A stretch of 64,000 bases of DNA from NCBI GenBank assembly GCA_017643925.1, contig JAEPML010000023.1, positions 1 to 64,000 of the forward strand, read 5' to 3'. The notes below the pieces were generated by a model, which was given only the letters and a program-made list of their open reading frames with translations, was not told the origin of the DNA and ran no database searches. The position numbers and the translations under genes are program-made. Positions 34,009 to 43,248 of the stretch are shown here, in pieces. The stretch's first letter is position 1, and each line of letters opens with the position of its first letter. This DNA is from Roseibium sp. GTDB lineage: Bacteria; Pseudomonadota; Alphaproteobacteria; Rhizobiales; Stappiaceae.

Positions 34009-35121
34009 CTAGAGCGAAACCTCGTTGGACAGCGGCTGCCCGGGGCTGCGCTGCCGGCGGTCAATAGCCACGCTCTTGATCAGAACGGTCACCGACTTTC
34101 CAGGCATGAGATCCAGGTCGGTCACCGAAGCCCGGGTGATGCGGGCCCTGATGGTCTGCTCGCCGACCGAACACAGAATTTCCGCATAGGGGCCGGTTTC
34201 CTCGGAGATGCTCTTCACGTCCGCCTCAAAGACATTCCGGATCGACAGGCCCCTGGGCGGTTCGGTCGCCAGCGCCACGTCCCGCGCACGAATGCGCAGT
34301 CGGACCTTGTCGCCCGATATGGCTGCCATGTCGGGTATCTGCAGGACTGCGCCGCCAATATCGACATGCGTCAGACCCCATTGCGTATCGACCCGCACCA
34401 CCGTGCCGCTCACAAGCGCACCGGCTTCGTGGCGACCGGTCGCCCTGCCCAGATCCGTTCGGGCCAGCATCTCGGCGACCGGACCATAGGCTGGCGTTTG
34501 ACCATCCGACAGGATCACAAGCGTGTTTGAGAGACGCGCGACCTCCTCGATCGAATGGCTCACATAAAGGATCGGGATCCCGGCTTCGACACAGAGCCGG
34601 TCCAGATAGGGCAGGATATCGTTGCGCCGTGCCTGGTCGAGATTGGCAAGCGGTTCATCCATGATCAGCAGGCGCGGGTCGGACAGCAGCGCACGACCAA
34701 TCGCGACGCGCTGGCGTTCACCACCGGAAAGCGTGTCGGGCTTACGGCTCATAAGGTGTCGCAACCCGAGCAGATCGACGACTTCGTTCAGGTCCCGGGT
34801 CCCTTCCCGCCGCCCGGCCCAGCGCGCATAGGTCAGATTGGACTTGACACTCAGATGCGGAAAGAGGCGCGCGTCCTGAAAGACATGGCCAATCCGTCGT
34901 GCCTGAACTGGAAGATCGGTGCCCTGTTCTGAATCGAACAGCACGGTATCTCCAAGCGTGATCCGGCCCGTGGTTGGCCGGGTCAGTCCGGCGATCATGT
35001 TTGTGAGTGTTGTCTTGCCCGATCCGGACTGACCGAACAGGGATGTAACCCCACCCTCGCTTGCAAAACGGGCCTGCAGGTCGAGTGCACCAAGGCGCCC
35101 GGTGATGTCGACATCAAGCAT
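34009..35121 (-). CDS. modC: Molybdate ABC transporter ATPase
   Basis: A 370-residue ABC ATPase with Walker A GQSGSGKTT, signature LSGGERQR and Walker B LLIMDEPL, followed by a C-terminal Mop-type oxyanion-binding domain (about residues 300-365) typical of ModC. The longer frame opens at 35172, but ATG 35121, preceded by GAGGTG and overlapping the modB end by eight bases, gives the right N-terminus. With ModA and ModB it imports molybdate for molybdenum cofactor enzymes. Confidence 0.93.
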   Translation of the reverse strand: MLDVDITGRLGALDLQARFASEGGVTSLFGQSGSGKTTLTNMIAGLTRPTTGRITLGDTVLFDSEQGTDLPVQARRIGHVFQDARLFPHLSVKSNLTYARWAGRREGTRDLNEVVDLLGLRHLMSRKPDTLSGGERQRVAIGRALLSDPRLLIMDEPLANLDQARRNDILPYLDRLCVEAGIPILYVSHSIEEVARLSNTLVILSDGQTPAYGPVAEMLARTDLGRATGRHEAGALVSGTVVRVDTQWGLTHVDIGGAVLQIPDMAAISGDKVRLRIRARDVALATEPPRGLSIRNVFEADVKSISEETGPYAEILCSVGEQTIRARITRASVTDLDLMPGKSVTVLIKSVAIDRRQRSPGQPLSNEVSL

Positions 35122-35827
35122 GGCCACCTCCAATGCCACGCCGCAGCCGGCGGGCCAGCAGCTCGGAGGCAATCAGGGCCGCAAATGCCACGAATGTTGC
35201 CACCAGTGTCATCCGGAATGCAGCAACATCGCCGCTCGGCGACTGCGTGGCGGTATAGATCGCCAGCGCCAGCGTGCGTGTTTCACCCGGAATGTTGGAA
35301 ACAAAGGTGATCGTGGCGCCAAATTCGCCCATCGCCTTGGCAAACCCGAGGATCGCCCCGCCGAGAATGCCGGGCAGTGCGAGTGGCAACGTGATCGTCA
35401 AAAAGGCGACGATCCGATAGGCGCCGAGAGACTTGGCCGCGTCTTCAAGCTTCGGATCGACCGCCTCGAAGGACAGCCGAATTGGCCGCACCATCAGCGG
35501 AAAGGCCATGACACCGGCCGCCAGTGCCGCGCCCATCCAGTTGAAGGCAAAACTGATCCCGAAATTGTCGGCGAGGAAAGCACCAACCGGACCCTTGCGC
35601 CCGAACATGAGAAGAAGAACATAGCCGGTCACGACAGGCGGCAGGACCAGGGGCAGGTGCACCAGCGCGTTGACCATACCGTGGCCCGGAAAACGATAGC
35701 GGGCCAAAACATAAGCCACGAGGATTGCGAGCGGGAGCACGACAAGAAGAGCCGCGAAGGCCACCTTCAAAGTCAACAGAAGGGCTTGCCATTCGGCTGG
35801 CTGAAGGGTCAGAAAATCCACGGGCAT
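35114..35827 (-). CDS. modB: Molybdate ABC transporter permease
   Basis: A 237-residue inner-membrane protein with about five or six helices. VHLPLVLPPVVTGYVLLLMFG and the EAA-type loop DPKLEDAAKSLGAYRIVAFLTITLP are characteristic of ModB. It lies between modA (38 bases upstream) and modC (8-base overlap), so the three genes form one operon. Sulphate permease CysT is related, but the ModA partner and Mop-domain ATPase favour molybdate. Confidence 0.93.
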   Translation of the reverse strand: MPVDFLTLQPAEWQALLLTLKVAFAALLVVLPLAILVAYVLARYRFPGHGMVNALVHLPLVLPPVVTGYVLLLMFGRKGPVGAFLADNFGISFAFNWMGAALAAGVMAFPLMVRPIRLSFEAVDPKLEDAAKSLGAYRIVAFLTITLPLALPGILGGAILGFAKAMGEFGATITFVSNIPGETRTLALAIYTATQSPSGDVAAFRMTLVATFVAFAALIASELLARRLRRGIGGGHA

Positions 35828-35865
35828 CCGGTCTTTGTTTCGATCAGCCGTCCTGCGCCGGCGGC

Positions 35866-36627
35866 CTAATCCACTTTATCGGTTAGAAACCCGTGTGAAC
35901 GCAAGATTTCTTGTGCTTCAGACGCGCCGAAAAACGCCAAAAGGCCGGAAGCCGCCGGGTTGGCCCGGAAGCCGGTCAGGGCCGCAAGGTACTGGATGTC
36001 AGGATGAGCCGTCGCCGGAATTTCGGCAATGACTTCAACACCTGGTTCGATTTCGGCGTCGGTCCGGTAAACCAGTCCGGCGGGAACATCACCCCGGGCG
36101 ACCGAGGTTAGGACAATCCTGACATTCTCCATGGGCGCGAGGTTTGCCGACACGCCTTGCCACACGTCCAGGGCTTCAAGGGCGGCCTTTCCATACCGCC
36201 CTGCCGGCACTGTCTCCGGTTCGGCGATCGCCAGGCGTCCGTCGCTCAAAAGCGCCGCGAGATCCGGGACTTTCAACTCGACCTTCTGGCTTCCTTCCGG
36301 GCCAACCAAGACGAGACTGTTTGAGGCGATCCCTGCAATCGTATCCGGACGCACGGCACCCGCCTTTTCAACATAGTCCATCCAGGCAACATCAGCCGAA
36401 ACGAAGACATCCGCCGGTGCACCGGCCTCGATCTGCCGGGCCAAGGTTCCGGTTCCGGCAAAGGAAAAGACGACAGGAACGCCGCTTTCGCGTGTGTAAG
36501 CGGCCCCGATCTCTTCCATCACCTCCTGCAGGCTGGCCGCAGCAAAGACCGTAACGGACGACTGGGCCGCCGCCGCTGTCGCCGTGACGCAAAAAAACAG
36601 AAAGGAGACCAACACTCTCCGGATCAT
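35866..36627 (-). CDS. modA: Molybdate-binding periplasmic protein
   Basis: A 253-residue solute-binding protein with a signal peptide (MIRRVLVSFLFFCVTATAAAA). The mature start SVTVFAAASLQEVMEEIGAAY and the segment FSFAGTGTLARQIEAGAPADVF are the ModA family signatures that supply molybdate ligands. It is the first gene of modABC. No clear ModE box was identified in the short upstream region. Confidence 0.93.
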   Translation of the reverse strand: MIRRVLVSFLFFCVTATAAAAQSSVTVFAAASLQEVMEEIGAAYTRESGVPVVFSFAGTGTLARQIEAGAPADVFVSADVAWMDYVEKAGAVRPDTIAGIASNSLVLVGPEGSQKVELKVPDLAALLSDGRLAIAEPETVPAGRYGKAALEALDVWQGVSANLAPMENVRIVLTSVARGDVPAGLVYRTDAEIEPGVEVIAEIPATAHPDIQYLAALTGFRANPAASGLLAFFGASEAQEILRSHGFLTDKVD

Positions 36628-36696
36628 CGGGACCTCACGCTAAAGACCTGCCCATAGCTAATCGGCGTTCAAGGGCGGATCAATAAGGCAAAGTCC

Positions 36697-38313
36697 CTAA
36701 TGTGCAAGTTGCCGCCGGTCTTCCCGGATCATGTCAGACCCCTTTTCGGCGATCATGACGGTGGGTGCATTGGTATTGCCGGAAGTGATGTTGGGCATGA
36801 CTGACGCATCGACCACGCGAATATTGTCAAAACCCCGCAGTTTCAGTCGGCCGTCGACAACAGATTTTTCGTCGACGCCCATGCGGCATGTGCTGACCGG
36901 GTGAAAGATTGTCGTGCCAATGTTGCCCGCAGCTTTCACCAGGTCCTCTTCACTTGTGTAGTCGGGACCCGGGAGGAATTCTTCCGGCTCGTAGGGCTGC
37001 ATCGCCGGAGCCGCCATGATGCGCCGGGTCAAACGGATCGCGTCCGCTGCAACGCGCTTGTCTGCCTCGGCAGACAGGTAGTTGGGCAGGATTTCGGGTT
37101 GGGCCGACCTGTCGGGTGACGTGATGTGCACATGACCTCGGCTTTCGGGGCGCAGATTGCAGACACTTGCTGTCATTGCGGAAAACGGGTGCAGGGGCTC
37201 GCCGAACTTCGGCAATGACAGGGGCTGCACATGGTATTCGACATTGGCAGTCTCGAAAGAGGGATCGGTCTTTGCGAAGACTCCAAGCTGGCTGGGTGCC
37301 ATTGCCATGGGGCCGGACCGCCGGAGCAGATAATCCAGACCAATCTTGGCCTTGCCGAACCAGGTCGACGCCATGTCATTCAGTGTCGGAGCATTCCGGA
37401 CCTTGAACACCGGTCTCAGTTGCAAGTGGTCCTGCAGGTTTTCTCCAATGCTCATGAATTCATGCTTCGCTTCGACGCCTGACTTCTTCAAGACCTCCGG
37501 ATTGCCGATGCCCGACAATTCGAGCAATTGCGGCGACCCGATTGCCCCGGCCGACAGGATCAGCTCTCCGTTGACGGTGATTTTTGCTGCCTCGCCGGCG
37601 ACAGTCAGATCCAGATCCGTTGCCCTGCCGTTTTCAAAACTGAATCGGCTGACATGCGCCTCCGTTACGACGTTCAAATTCGGCCTGTTCGCTGCGGGAC
37701 GCAAAAAGGCCTTGGCGCCATTCCAGCGCAACCCGGACTTCTGATTGACCTGGAAATAGGCGGAGCCGAGATTGTCACCACCATTGAAATCCGTGGTCTT
37801 TGGAATGCCGTTCTGTTCGCAGGCGTCGCGAAAGGCGTCCAGCAACTCCCAGGTCATGCGCTGTTCTTCAACCCGCAGGTTGCCGCCCTGGCCATGAAGG
37901 TCATTGTCCCAGGCGTAGTGGTCTTCCGATTTGCGGAAATAGGGAAGGACGTCGTCCCATCCCCAACCCGTCAGCCCAAGCTGCCGCCACTGGTCATAGT
38001 CCCAGGCCTGGCCACGCATGTAGATCATGCCGTTGATCGAGGAACAGCCACCGAGCACCTTGCCGCGCGGATAAAGCAGGGACCGCCCGTTGAGTCCCGG
38101 GTCGGAGGCGGTCGTGAACCCCCAGTCGACGCGCGGATTGCCGATACAGTAGAGGTAGCCGACAGGAATGTGGATCCAGATGTAATTGTCCTTCTTGCCG
38201 GCCTCCAGAAGGAGAACCTTCACATCCGGGTCTTCCGAAAGCCGGTTGGCAAGCACACAGCCGGCGGTTCCGGCTCCGACAATGACATAATCCCATGCAC
38301 CGAGGTCGCGCAT
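36697..38313 (-). CDS. GMC-family FAD oxidoreductase (choline/alcohol dehydrogenase-like)
   Basis: A 538-residue flavoenzyme of the glucose-methanol-choline family. The FAD site VIVGAGTAGCVLANRLSEDP lies at the N-terminus, GMC signature 1 reads PRGKVLGGCSSINGM, and signature 2 reads LSAGAIGSPQLLELSGIG. The catalytic His/Asn pair is in FHPVSTCRMG and NITSGNTNAPT near the C-terminus. It would oxidise an alcohol to an aldehyde and pass electrons to a carrier or oxygen. Choline is possible but no bet genes are adjacent, so an aliphatic alcohol is equally likely. ATG 38313 follows GGGAGGAT. Confidence 0.9.
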   Translation of the reverse strand: MRDLGAWDYVIVGAGTAGCVLANRLSEDPDVKVLLLEAGKKDNYIWIHIPVGYLYCIGNPRVDWGFTTASDPGLNGRSLLYPRGKVLGGCSSINGMIYMRGQAWDYDQWRQLGLTGWGWDDVLPYFRKSEDHYAWDNDLHGQGGNLRVEEQRMTWELLDAFRDACEQNGIPKTTDFNGGDNLGSAYFQVNQKSGLRWNGAKAFLRPAANRPNLNVVTEAHVSRFSFENGRATDLDLTVAGEAAKITVNGELILSAGAIGSPQLLELSGIGNPEVLKKSGVEAKHEFMSIGENLQDHLQLRPVFKVRNAPTLNDMASTWFGKAKIGLDYLLRRSGPMAMAPSQLGVFAKTDPSFETANVEYHVQPLSLPKFGEPLHPFSAMTASVCNLRPESRGHVHITSPDRSAQPEILPNYLSAEADKRVAADAIRLTRRIMAAPAMQPYEPEEFLPGPDYTSEEDLVKAAGNIGTTIFHPVSTCRMGVDEKSVVDGRLKLRGFDNIRVVDASVMPNITSGNTNAPTVMIAEKGSDMIREDRRQLAH

Positions 38314-38481
38314 AAATCCTCCCGATCCTTTTGCGCGATGGAGGCACGACAAACGAGCCCGGTCAAGTTAGCTCCCGGTCGAAAACGGGCACATCGCGAG
38401 ACAATTATGACGACAAGTGGCGAGGAATCAGAAACAGGTAACTGGCAGATTGAATGACGGTAAGACGTGAGGAAGACGGGA

Positions 38482-38889
38482 ATGGCGATCGAATTGGTTG
38501 TGCAAACGCCAAGTGCAGAGGTTTATCTGGAGCTGCGTGCAGGCGGCGGCCTGAGCGGCTATGCCCCCGAGGCCGCCGAAATCGGCCTGAGAAACAGCCT
38601 TTTTTCCGTCATGCTGCTGGATGACGGCAAGCCAGTCGGCATGGGCCGCGTGATTGGCGACGGCGGCTGTTTCATTCAGGTCACGGACATCGTGGTATTG
38701 CCGAAGTACCAGGGACTGGGACTTGGAAAGCGCATCATGGCTGCAATCACGGAGTTTCTGGAAACCGAACTGCCACCGACGGCCTATGTCAGCCTGATCG
38801 CCGATGTGCCTGCAAACAGGCTCTACGAGCAGTTCGGCTTCAAGGAGACCGCGCCGCGCTCGGTCGGCATGTCACGGAGAGTGGACTAG
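38482..38889 (+). CDS. GNAT-family N-acetyltransferase
   Basis: A 135-residue GCN5-related acetyltransferase. The acetyl-CoA pyrophosphate loop is visible in VVLPKYQGLGLGKRIM (Q/R-x-x-G-x-G/A pattern). The C-terminal VPANRLYEQFGFKETAP matches motif B, where the cofactor and a Tyr general acid sit. ATG 38482 has AGGAAG upstream; an in-frame GTG at 38467 is an alternative. The acetyl acceptor is unknown. Confidence 0.88.
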   Translation: MAIELVVQTPSAEVYLELRAGGGLSGYAPEAAEIGLRNSLFSVMLLDDGKPVGMGRVIGDGGCFIQVTDIVVLPKYQGLGLGKRIMAAITEFLETELPPTAYVSLIADVPANRLYEQFGFKETAPRSVGMSRRVD

Positions 38890-38929
38890 GCACGCGTCCT
38901 CAAGCCGTTTACGTAATTCTTACGAGAAG

Positions 38930-40165
38930 ATGGGAGAAACACCGGACGCTGACCAATCACCGGTCAGAAACGGAGTAGACGCAGTGTCCAACCTAGCGCA
39001 ACGCGGCCTGGAAAAAACATTCCTGCTGGCATATCGCACCGCCTACCGCGTGTACCAACCCATGCGCAACGTGATTGGCGCTGCAATTTTATGCGTATTC
39101 ATCGCAATGACAGCTGCCGTGGTTCACGTCTACCCCCTCTCCAACTGGGACATGTTCGCCTATACGGCAAGTGTTCTGGAAGCTGAGGTCCCCGATACAG
39201 CCGAACGGCACCGGCAAAGTTATGCGCTGGTGAAGGACAATGTTTCTGAAGGTGAATATCTGACGCTCACCCGGGACCGCGCCTACCGGATCCGGCAGGC
39301 CGAAGACCCCGAGGCCTTCGCAACAATGCTGGGCTTCTATCGGCTCAAAATCCTTTACGTCGAGACCGCGAAACTTCTGAGCGCGCACATGGATCCGGTC
39401 AAGGCTCTGCGCATGGTGTCGCTTGTCTCTGCGGTGGCCGTTGGCGGGATCCTGCTGGTCTGGATGGCACGCACAGGAACGCTGGCTTACGGCCCTGTCG
39501 TGGTTGCCCTGCTGATCGGTTCTGCATTCGGAGATGCGGCGCAGCTTCTTTCTCCCGACCTCTACGCAACCGTGTTTCTGCTGCTCGCCGCCTTGTTCTA
39601 CCTGGAACGGCTGGACCTCCCGGCGGCGCTCAGTCTTGTCGCTGCTTTCCTGGTCCGGCCCGATCACCTTGCCTTTATCGGGGTCTTTTTCGTTTTTGCT
39701 GCCATATATGGGCCCGGCCGCTGGAACATGACGGCCTGTTTCGCCGTTTGTTTTGCCATTTATCTTTGGCTGACACGGGGCAGCGATCATCCCGGTTGGT
39801 GGATCCACATGTGGTTTACCCATGTGGAGTATGTGCCGACCCTGAAGGACTTCGACCCGCCATTTTCCATAGTCGCCTATGTTCAGATGCTGGTGAGATC
39901 AACGGTGCGTTCGCTGATGAGCCAGACTTGGTTGGCATTGCTCTTTGCCCAGGTGCTGTTCTATGCCCGATGCATCGAGCCTGCGAAACTCGAAGAGCGA
40001 TCGAGGGTTCTGCTTTACGCCGTGTTTGCCTCGATCTGTGCGAAGTACCTGGTCTTTCCGCATTTCGAGACGCGGTTCTATCTGCCCTACCTCCTGATCA
40101 TTGGCATGATCCTTCTTGTAAGCTGGCATCGCCAGCAATCCGGGTCTGTGCGCACCGCAAGCTGA
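38930..40165 (+). CDS. Polytopic membrane protein, possibly GT-C-type glycosyltransferase
   Basis: A protein of about 411 residues with roughly nine or ten hydrophobic helices. I do not recognise a specific family. Several features resemble GT-C membrane glycosyltransferases: an early outward loop with acidic residues (SNWDMFAYTASVLEAE), an internal LVRPDHLAF segment and a late FETRFYLPYLL segment. There is no signal for a soluble domain. ATG 38930 is chosen because GAGAAG lies before it and it follows the GNAT stop; the frame itself opens earlier. The gene could be co-transcribed with the GNAT gene. Confidence 0.65.
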   Translation: MGETPDADQSPVRNGVDAVSNLAQRGLEKTFLLAYRTAYRVYQPMRNVIGAAILCVFIAMTAAVVHVYPLSNWDMFAYTASVLEAEVPDTAERHRQSYALVKDNVSEGEYLTLTRDRAYRIRQAEDPEAFATMLGFYRLKILYVETAKLLSAHMDPVKALRMVSLVSAVAVGGILLVWMARTGTLAYGPVVVALLIGSAFGDAAQLLSPDLYATVFLLLAALFYLERLDLPAALSLVAAFLVRPDHLAFIGVFFVFAAIYGPGRWNMTACFAVCFAIYLWLTRGSDHPGWWIHMWFTHVEYVPTLKDFDPPFSIVAYVQMLVRSTVRSLMSQTWLALLFAQVLFYARCIEPAKLEERSRVLLYAVFASICAKYLVFPHFETRFYLPYLLIIGMILLVSWHRQQSGSVRTAS

Positions 40166-40258
40166 GCGTGCGCAAAAATCAACTCCGCTCGCAAATCGGG
40201 TCGCCCGGGTGACGCGGTGTGACTAGGGTCTTCTCCAATGAAATGAGGAGACCCGACC

Positions 40259-40720
40259 ATGTTCCAGATTCACCCGCTCCCCGCCGAGACGTTCGCCCCG
40301 CTTAACGGGTTGCCAGATGCCGATCTCGCGGAAAAGAACGTGCAGGTGCACATCTCGGACGGCGCTTTCCCCTGCCGGGTCACGCTGGAAGATGTCGCCG
40401 AAGGCGAGCGCGTGTTCCTGCTCAATTTCGAGCATCAACCCGGCAATTCCCCGTACAAGTCCCGCCACGCGATCTTCGTCAAGGAAGGCGCCGTTGAGGG
40501 TCACCCGGCACCCGGCCAGATTCCCGCCTCTGTCGCAAGCCGCTTGCTGTCGGTGCGTGCATTCAACAGCTCTGACGAAATTGTGGACGCAGATGTCATT
40601 GAGGGCCGTGAAGCAGCTGCCTTGATCGACCGTTTTTTCGACAATGCCGAGGTCGACTACATTCACCTGCACTATGCACGACGCGGTTGCTTTGCCGCCA
40701 AGGTGACCCGTTCATCCTGA
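40259..40720 (+). CDS. DUF1203 protein
   Basis: A 153-residue protein of the DUF1203 family. The conserved core FPCRVTLEDVAEGERVFLLN, followed by FEHQPGNSPYKSRHAIFV, is clearly recognisable, as is YIHLHYARRGCFAAKV at the C-terminus. The function of the family is unknown; His and Cys residues are well conserved but no cofactor is established. GAGGAG precedes the ATG. It appears to be a single-gene unit. Confidence 0.88.
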   Translation: MFQIHPLPAETFAPLNGLPDADLAEKNVQVHISDGAFPCRVTLEDVAEGERVFLLNFEHQPGNSPYKSRHAIFVKEGAVEGHPAPGQIPASVASRLLSVRAFNSSDEIVDADVIEGREAAALIDRFFDNAEVDYIHLHYARRGCFAAKVTRSS

Positions 40721-41006
40721 CACGAGCGGGGCTTCTGCCGGGGGCGCCTTGTTAGAGGCTCCTCCGGGTTTTGCCTGATGTTCGAAACGTCTCTCGCTGA
40801 TGTAAGCTCGATCCAAAGGGTCGGGTTTTGCTGTTACCGGCAGTTGCACTCGGCTTCCTGTTCCAATTTCACAACTGGACCCCGGGTTTGGACTAAACTG
40901 GATCTTTCCCAAATCGCCCTCCTTGGGGATCGTCAGAACAAAGAGGCCCGACGCTCCAGGGCTCAAGCCTTGCGTCATGACTGCCTCGAGCAAAGGGAGA
41001 CTTGCC

Positions 41007-41840
41007 ATGCAGACCGCCGCAAACCGCCGCGCCACGTTCAAAGCCCTGCACGAGAAGGGCAGGGCCTTCCTGATGCCCAATCCATTCGACACAGGAACAG
41101 CGCGGATCCTCGATGGCCTCCGTTTCGATGCACTTGCCACTTCCAGTGCCGGCTATGCCTGGACCAGAGGTGTGAAGGACGCGGAGGGTCTGATCAGCCG
41201 CAACGAGGCGCTGTCCCACGCGGCCGACGTCATCAGCGCAACAAGTCTTCCGGTCAATGGCGATCTTGAAAACGGGTTTGGCGACAGCCCGGAAGACGTC
41301 GTGGAAACGATCAAGGGTGCGATCGAAGTCGGTCTCGCAGGGTGCTCCATTGAGGACTACACCACCGATCCCCGCAAGCCTTATTACCCGCTCGACCTGG
41401 CCGTCGAACGGATCAAGGCAGCCGTAGATGCCAAGAACACGATCGCGCCCGATTTCGTGCTGACCGCGCGCAGCGAGGGTCCGGTCCAGACCGAGCATGA
41501 ACTTGAGGAAACCATCAAGCGCCTGAATGCCTTCGTCGAAGCCGGCGCCGACTGCGTTTATGCACCGGAACTGAAAGACAAGGAGCAGATCGCCAGGGTT
41601 CTCACTGCCGTCAACGCCCCTTTGAACATTCTGGCTGGCCGCAAGAATTTCCATCTCACGCGCAAGGAACTCGGCGACATGGGCGTTGCGCGCGTCTCGA
41701 TCGGTGCAGGTCTGGCGCGCATTGCCTTCGGTGCCTTCATCACGGCGGCGGAGGACATGAAGGACGGTGGGGCGTTCGGCGCGTTCGACAGGGCCAGCGG
41801 CATCATCGATTTCGAGGATTTCATGAAAGCGAAACCCTGA
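41007..41840 (+). CDS. Isocitrate lyase/PEP mutase-family enzyme
   Basis: A 277-residue TIM-barrel protein. The N-terminal region (FLMPNPFDTGTARIL), the metal-binding segment NGDLENGFG, the SIEDYTTDP turn and the LTARSEGPVQTEHELEETI segment match phosphoenolpyruvate mutase/carboxyvinyl-carboxyphosphonate mutase-like enzymes. Such proteins make or break a C-C or P-C bond next to a carboxylate, for example methylisocitrate or oxaloacetate. The catalytic KKCGH loop of true isocitrate lyase is absent. ATG 41007 with AGGGAGA is preferred over the upstream 40923. The neighbouring GNAT gene starts six bases after the stop. Confidence 0.85.
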   Translation: MQTAANRRATFKALHEKGRAFLMPNPFDTGTARILDGLRFDALATSSAGYAWTRGVKDAEGLISRNEALSHAADVISATSLPVNGDLENGFGDSPEDVVETIKGAIEVGLAGCSIEDYTTDPRKPYYPLDLAVERIKAAVDAKNTIAPDFVLTARSEGPVQTEHELEETIKRLNAFVEAGADCVYAPELKDKEQIARVLTAVNAPLNILAGRKNFHLTRKELGDMGVARVSIGAGLARIAFGAFITAAEDMKDGGAFGAFDRASGIIDFEDFMKAKP

Positions 41841-41846
41841 TATCCG

Positions 41847-42308
41847 ATGGCCCCTGGTTTTCCGGACCGTCCGGCGCGCGCAAAGATTGACGACGCGCGT
41901 GAATTGAACGCCCTGGCATGCCGAACCTATTCGGGCTTCATCCCGGTCATGGATGCGGTTCCAGCGCCTATGCTCACCGATCTGCACGCGCTTGTCCGGG
42001 ATCACGAAGTCTGGGTCATACGAGGTGACACCGGCCTGATCGGCAGTCTCGCCCTCATCAGGCAGGAAGACCATCTGCTGATTGAAAGCATCGCGGTCGA
42101 TCCCGACCATCAGGGCGGTGGCGCCGGGCGGTTCCTGCTGGACTTCGCCAGGATCAGGGCCGCGGAACTGGGACTTGGTGTCCTCAGGCTCTATACGAAT
42201 GTTCGCATGGTCCGCAATCGCGATTGGTACAAGCGCGCGGGATTTGAGGAAACGGGCCATGAGCAACGCGGCGACAAGCATATCGTACACATGAAACTCA
42301 CCCTTTGA
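41847..42308 (+). CDS. GNAT-family N-acetyltransferase
   Basis: A 153-residue acetyltransferase. The core IESIAVDPDHQGGGAGRFLLDFA contains the acetyl-CoA loop, and LRLYTNVRMVRNRDWYKRAGFEETG is the typical second half seen in small-molecule and ribosomal-type GNATs. It lies six bases after the PEP mutase-family gene and is probably co-transcribed with it. The acceptor is unknown. Confidence 0.88.
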   Translation: MAPGFPDRPARAKIDDARELNALACRTYSGFIPVMDAVPAPMLTDLHALVRDHEVWVIRGDTGLIGSLALIRQEDHLLIESIAVDPDHQGGGAGRFLLDFARIRAAELGLGVLRLYTNVRMVRNRDWYKRAGFEETGHEQRGDKHIVHMKLTL

Positions 42309-42314
42309 ACCGAG

Positions 42315-43208
42315 TCAGCCCGTTGCCCAGTAGGTAAGCACAAGCGGCAAGGTCACCAATGTCAGGATTGTCGAGACGAAAATGAAACCGGCAACGCCCG
42401 GCGCTTCATCGGGCTGGTGCTGGGATACGGCAAGGTAGGTCGCAACGGACGGCGGCATGAAGCACAGAAGGACGATCACGCTTTCGACCTTGGGACTGAG
42501 GTCAAGCACCCGGGTAAGCACCAGCGCCGCGACCGCAGACATGCCGATATGAAGGATCGACAACAACATTGCCCTCGAGACGCCGCCGAGTTTCAGGGTT
42601 GCCAGGCTGTATCCGAGCGTCAGCAGCATGATCGGGATGGCAAGACCCGCGAGGATCTCCAGGCTCTGATCGAGCGGGCCGGGCAATTTCAGGCCGGTCA
42701 CCATCAGGCCCAGCGAAATGATCACCGCGTAAATGACCGGTTGCTTGGCCAGGGCGGCAAAATTCGGTTTGCCCATCGGAATGGCGATCCCGATTGTAAA
42801 CACCGCCACCAGCACAACGACAATGAACCCGATGGCAACCGCCGCTCCTTCGGGGCCAAAGGCCAGCGTCGACACGGGCAGGCCGATATTGCCGACATTG
42901 GAGAGCATCATTGGCGGCCAATAGGCCTTGATCGGCAGACGCGTCAACTTCAGGACACCGAAGCCCAGGATCGCAAGAACCATCACAAGACCGGCAGCCG
43001 CCGCCAAAACGGTCATGAAGGTCGCAAGCTGAATATGTTCCTTGGCAAGGTGAGCCAGGATCAGGGCGGGATAGCCGACATTGGAAACGAGCGCGCCGAA
43101 CAGCTTGGTGTCGAACGGCGCCTTGAAAACCGCGAGGCCATAGCCGAGCAGGACACACAAAAGCACGGGCAGCATGACATTGACGACATGCCCGAAAATC
43201 TCTTCCAT
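42315..43208 (-). CDS. AEC-family transporter (auxin efflux carrier-like), copy 1
   Basis: A 297-residue inner-membrane protein with about ten hydrophobic helices, a member of the AEC/malonate transporter (MdcF-like) group. MLSNVGNIGLPVSTLAFGPEG and CFMPPSVATYLAVSQHQPDEA are characteristic. It may move a small organic acid, but no substrate is fixed for most members. It is the downstream member of a tandem pair with the next gene, with which it shares the same length and extensive sequence. It may have arisen by duplication. Confidence 0.88.
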   Translation of the reverse strand: MEEIFGHVVNVMLPVLLCVLLGYGLAVFKAPFDTKLFGALVSNVGYPALILAHLAKEHIQLATFMTVLAAAAGLVMVLAILGFGVLKLTRLPIKAYWPPMMLSNVGNIGLPVSTLAFGPEGAAVAIGFIVVVLVAVFTIGIAIPMGKPNFAALAKQPVIYAVIISLGLMVTGLKLPGPLDQSLEILAGLAIPIMLLTLGYSLATLKLGGVSRAMLLSILHIGMSAVAALVLTRVLDLSPKVESVIVLLCFMPPSVATYLAVSQHQPDEAPGVAGFIFVSTILTLVTLPLVLTYWATG

Positions 43209-43248
43209 GGTCCACTCTCCTTTCAGCCGATCCGGCCGTTATCTCAGC

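Noticed and set aside
40893..42290. 465-codon open frame on the minus strand
   Set aside because: It is antisense to both the PEP mutase-family and GNAT genes, which have clear motifs and ribosome sites.
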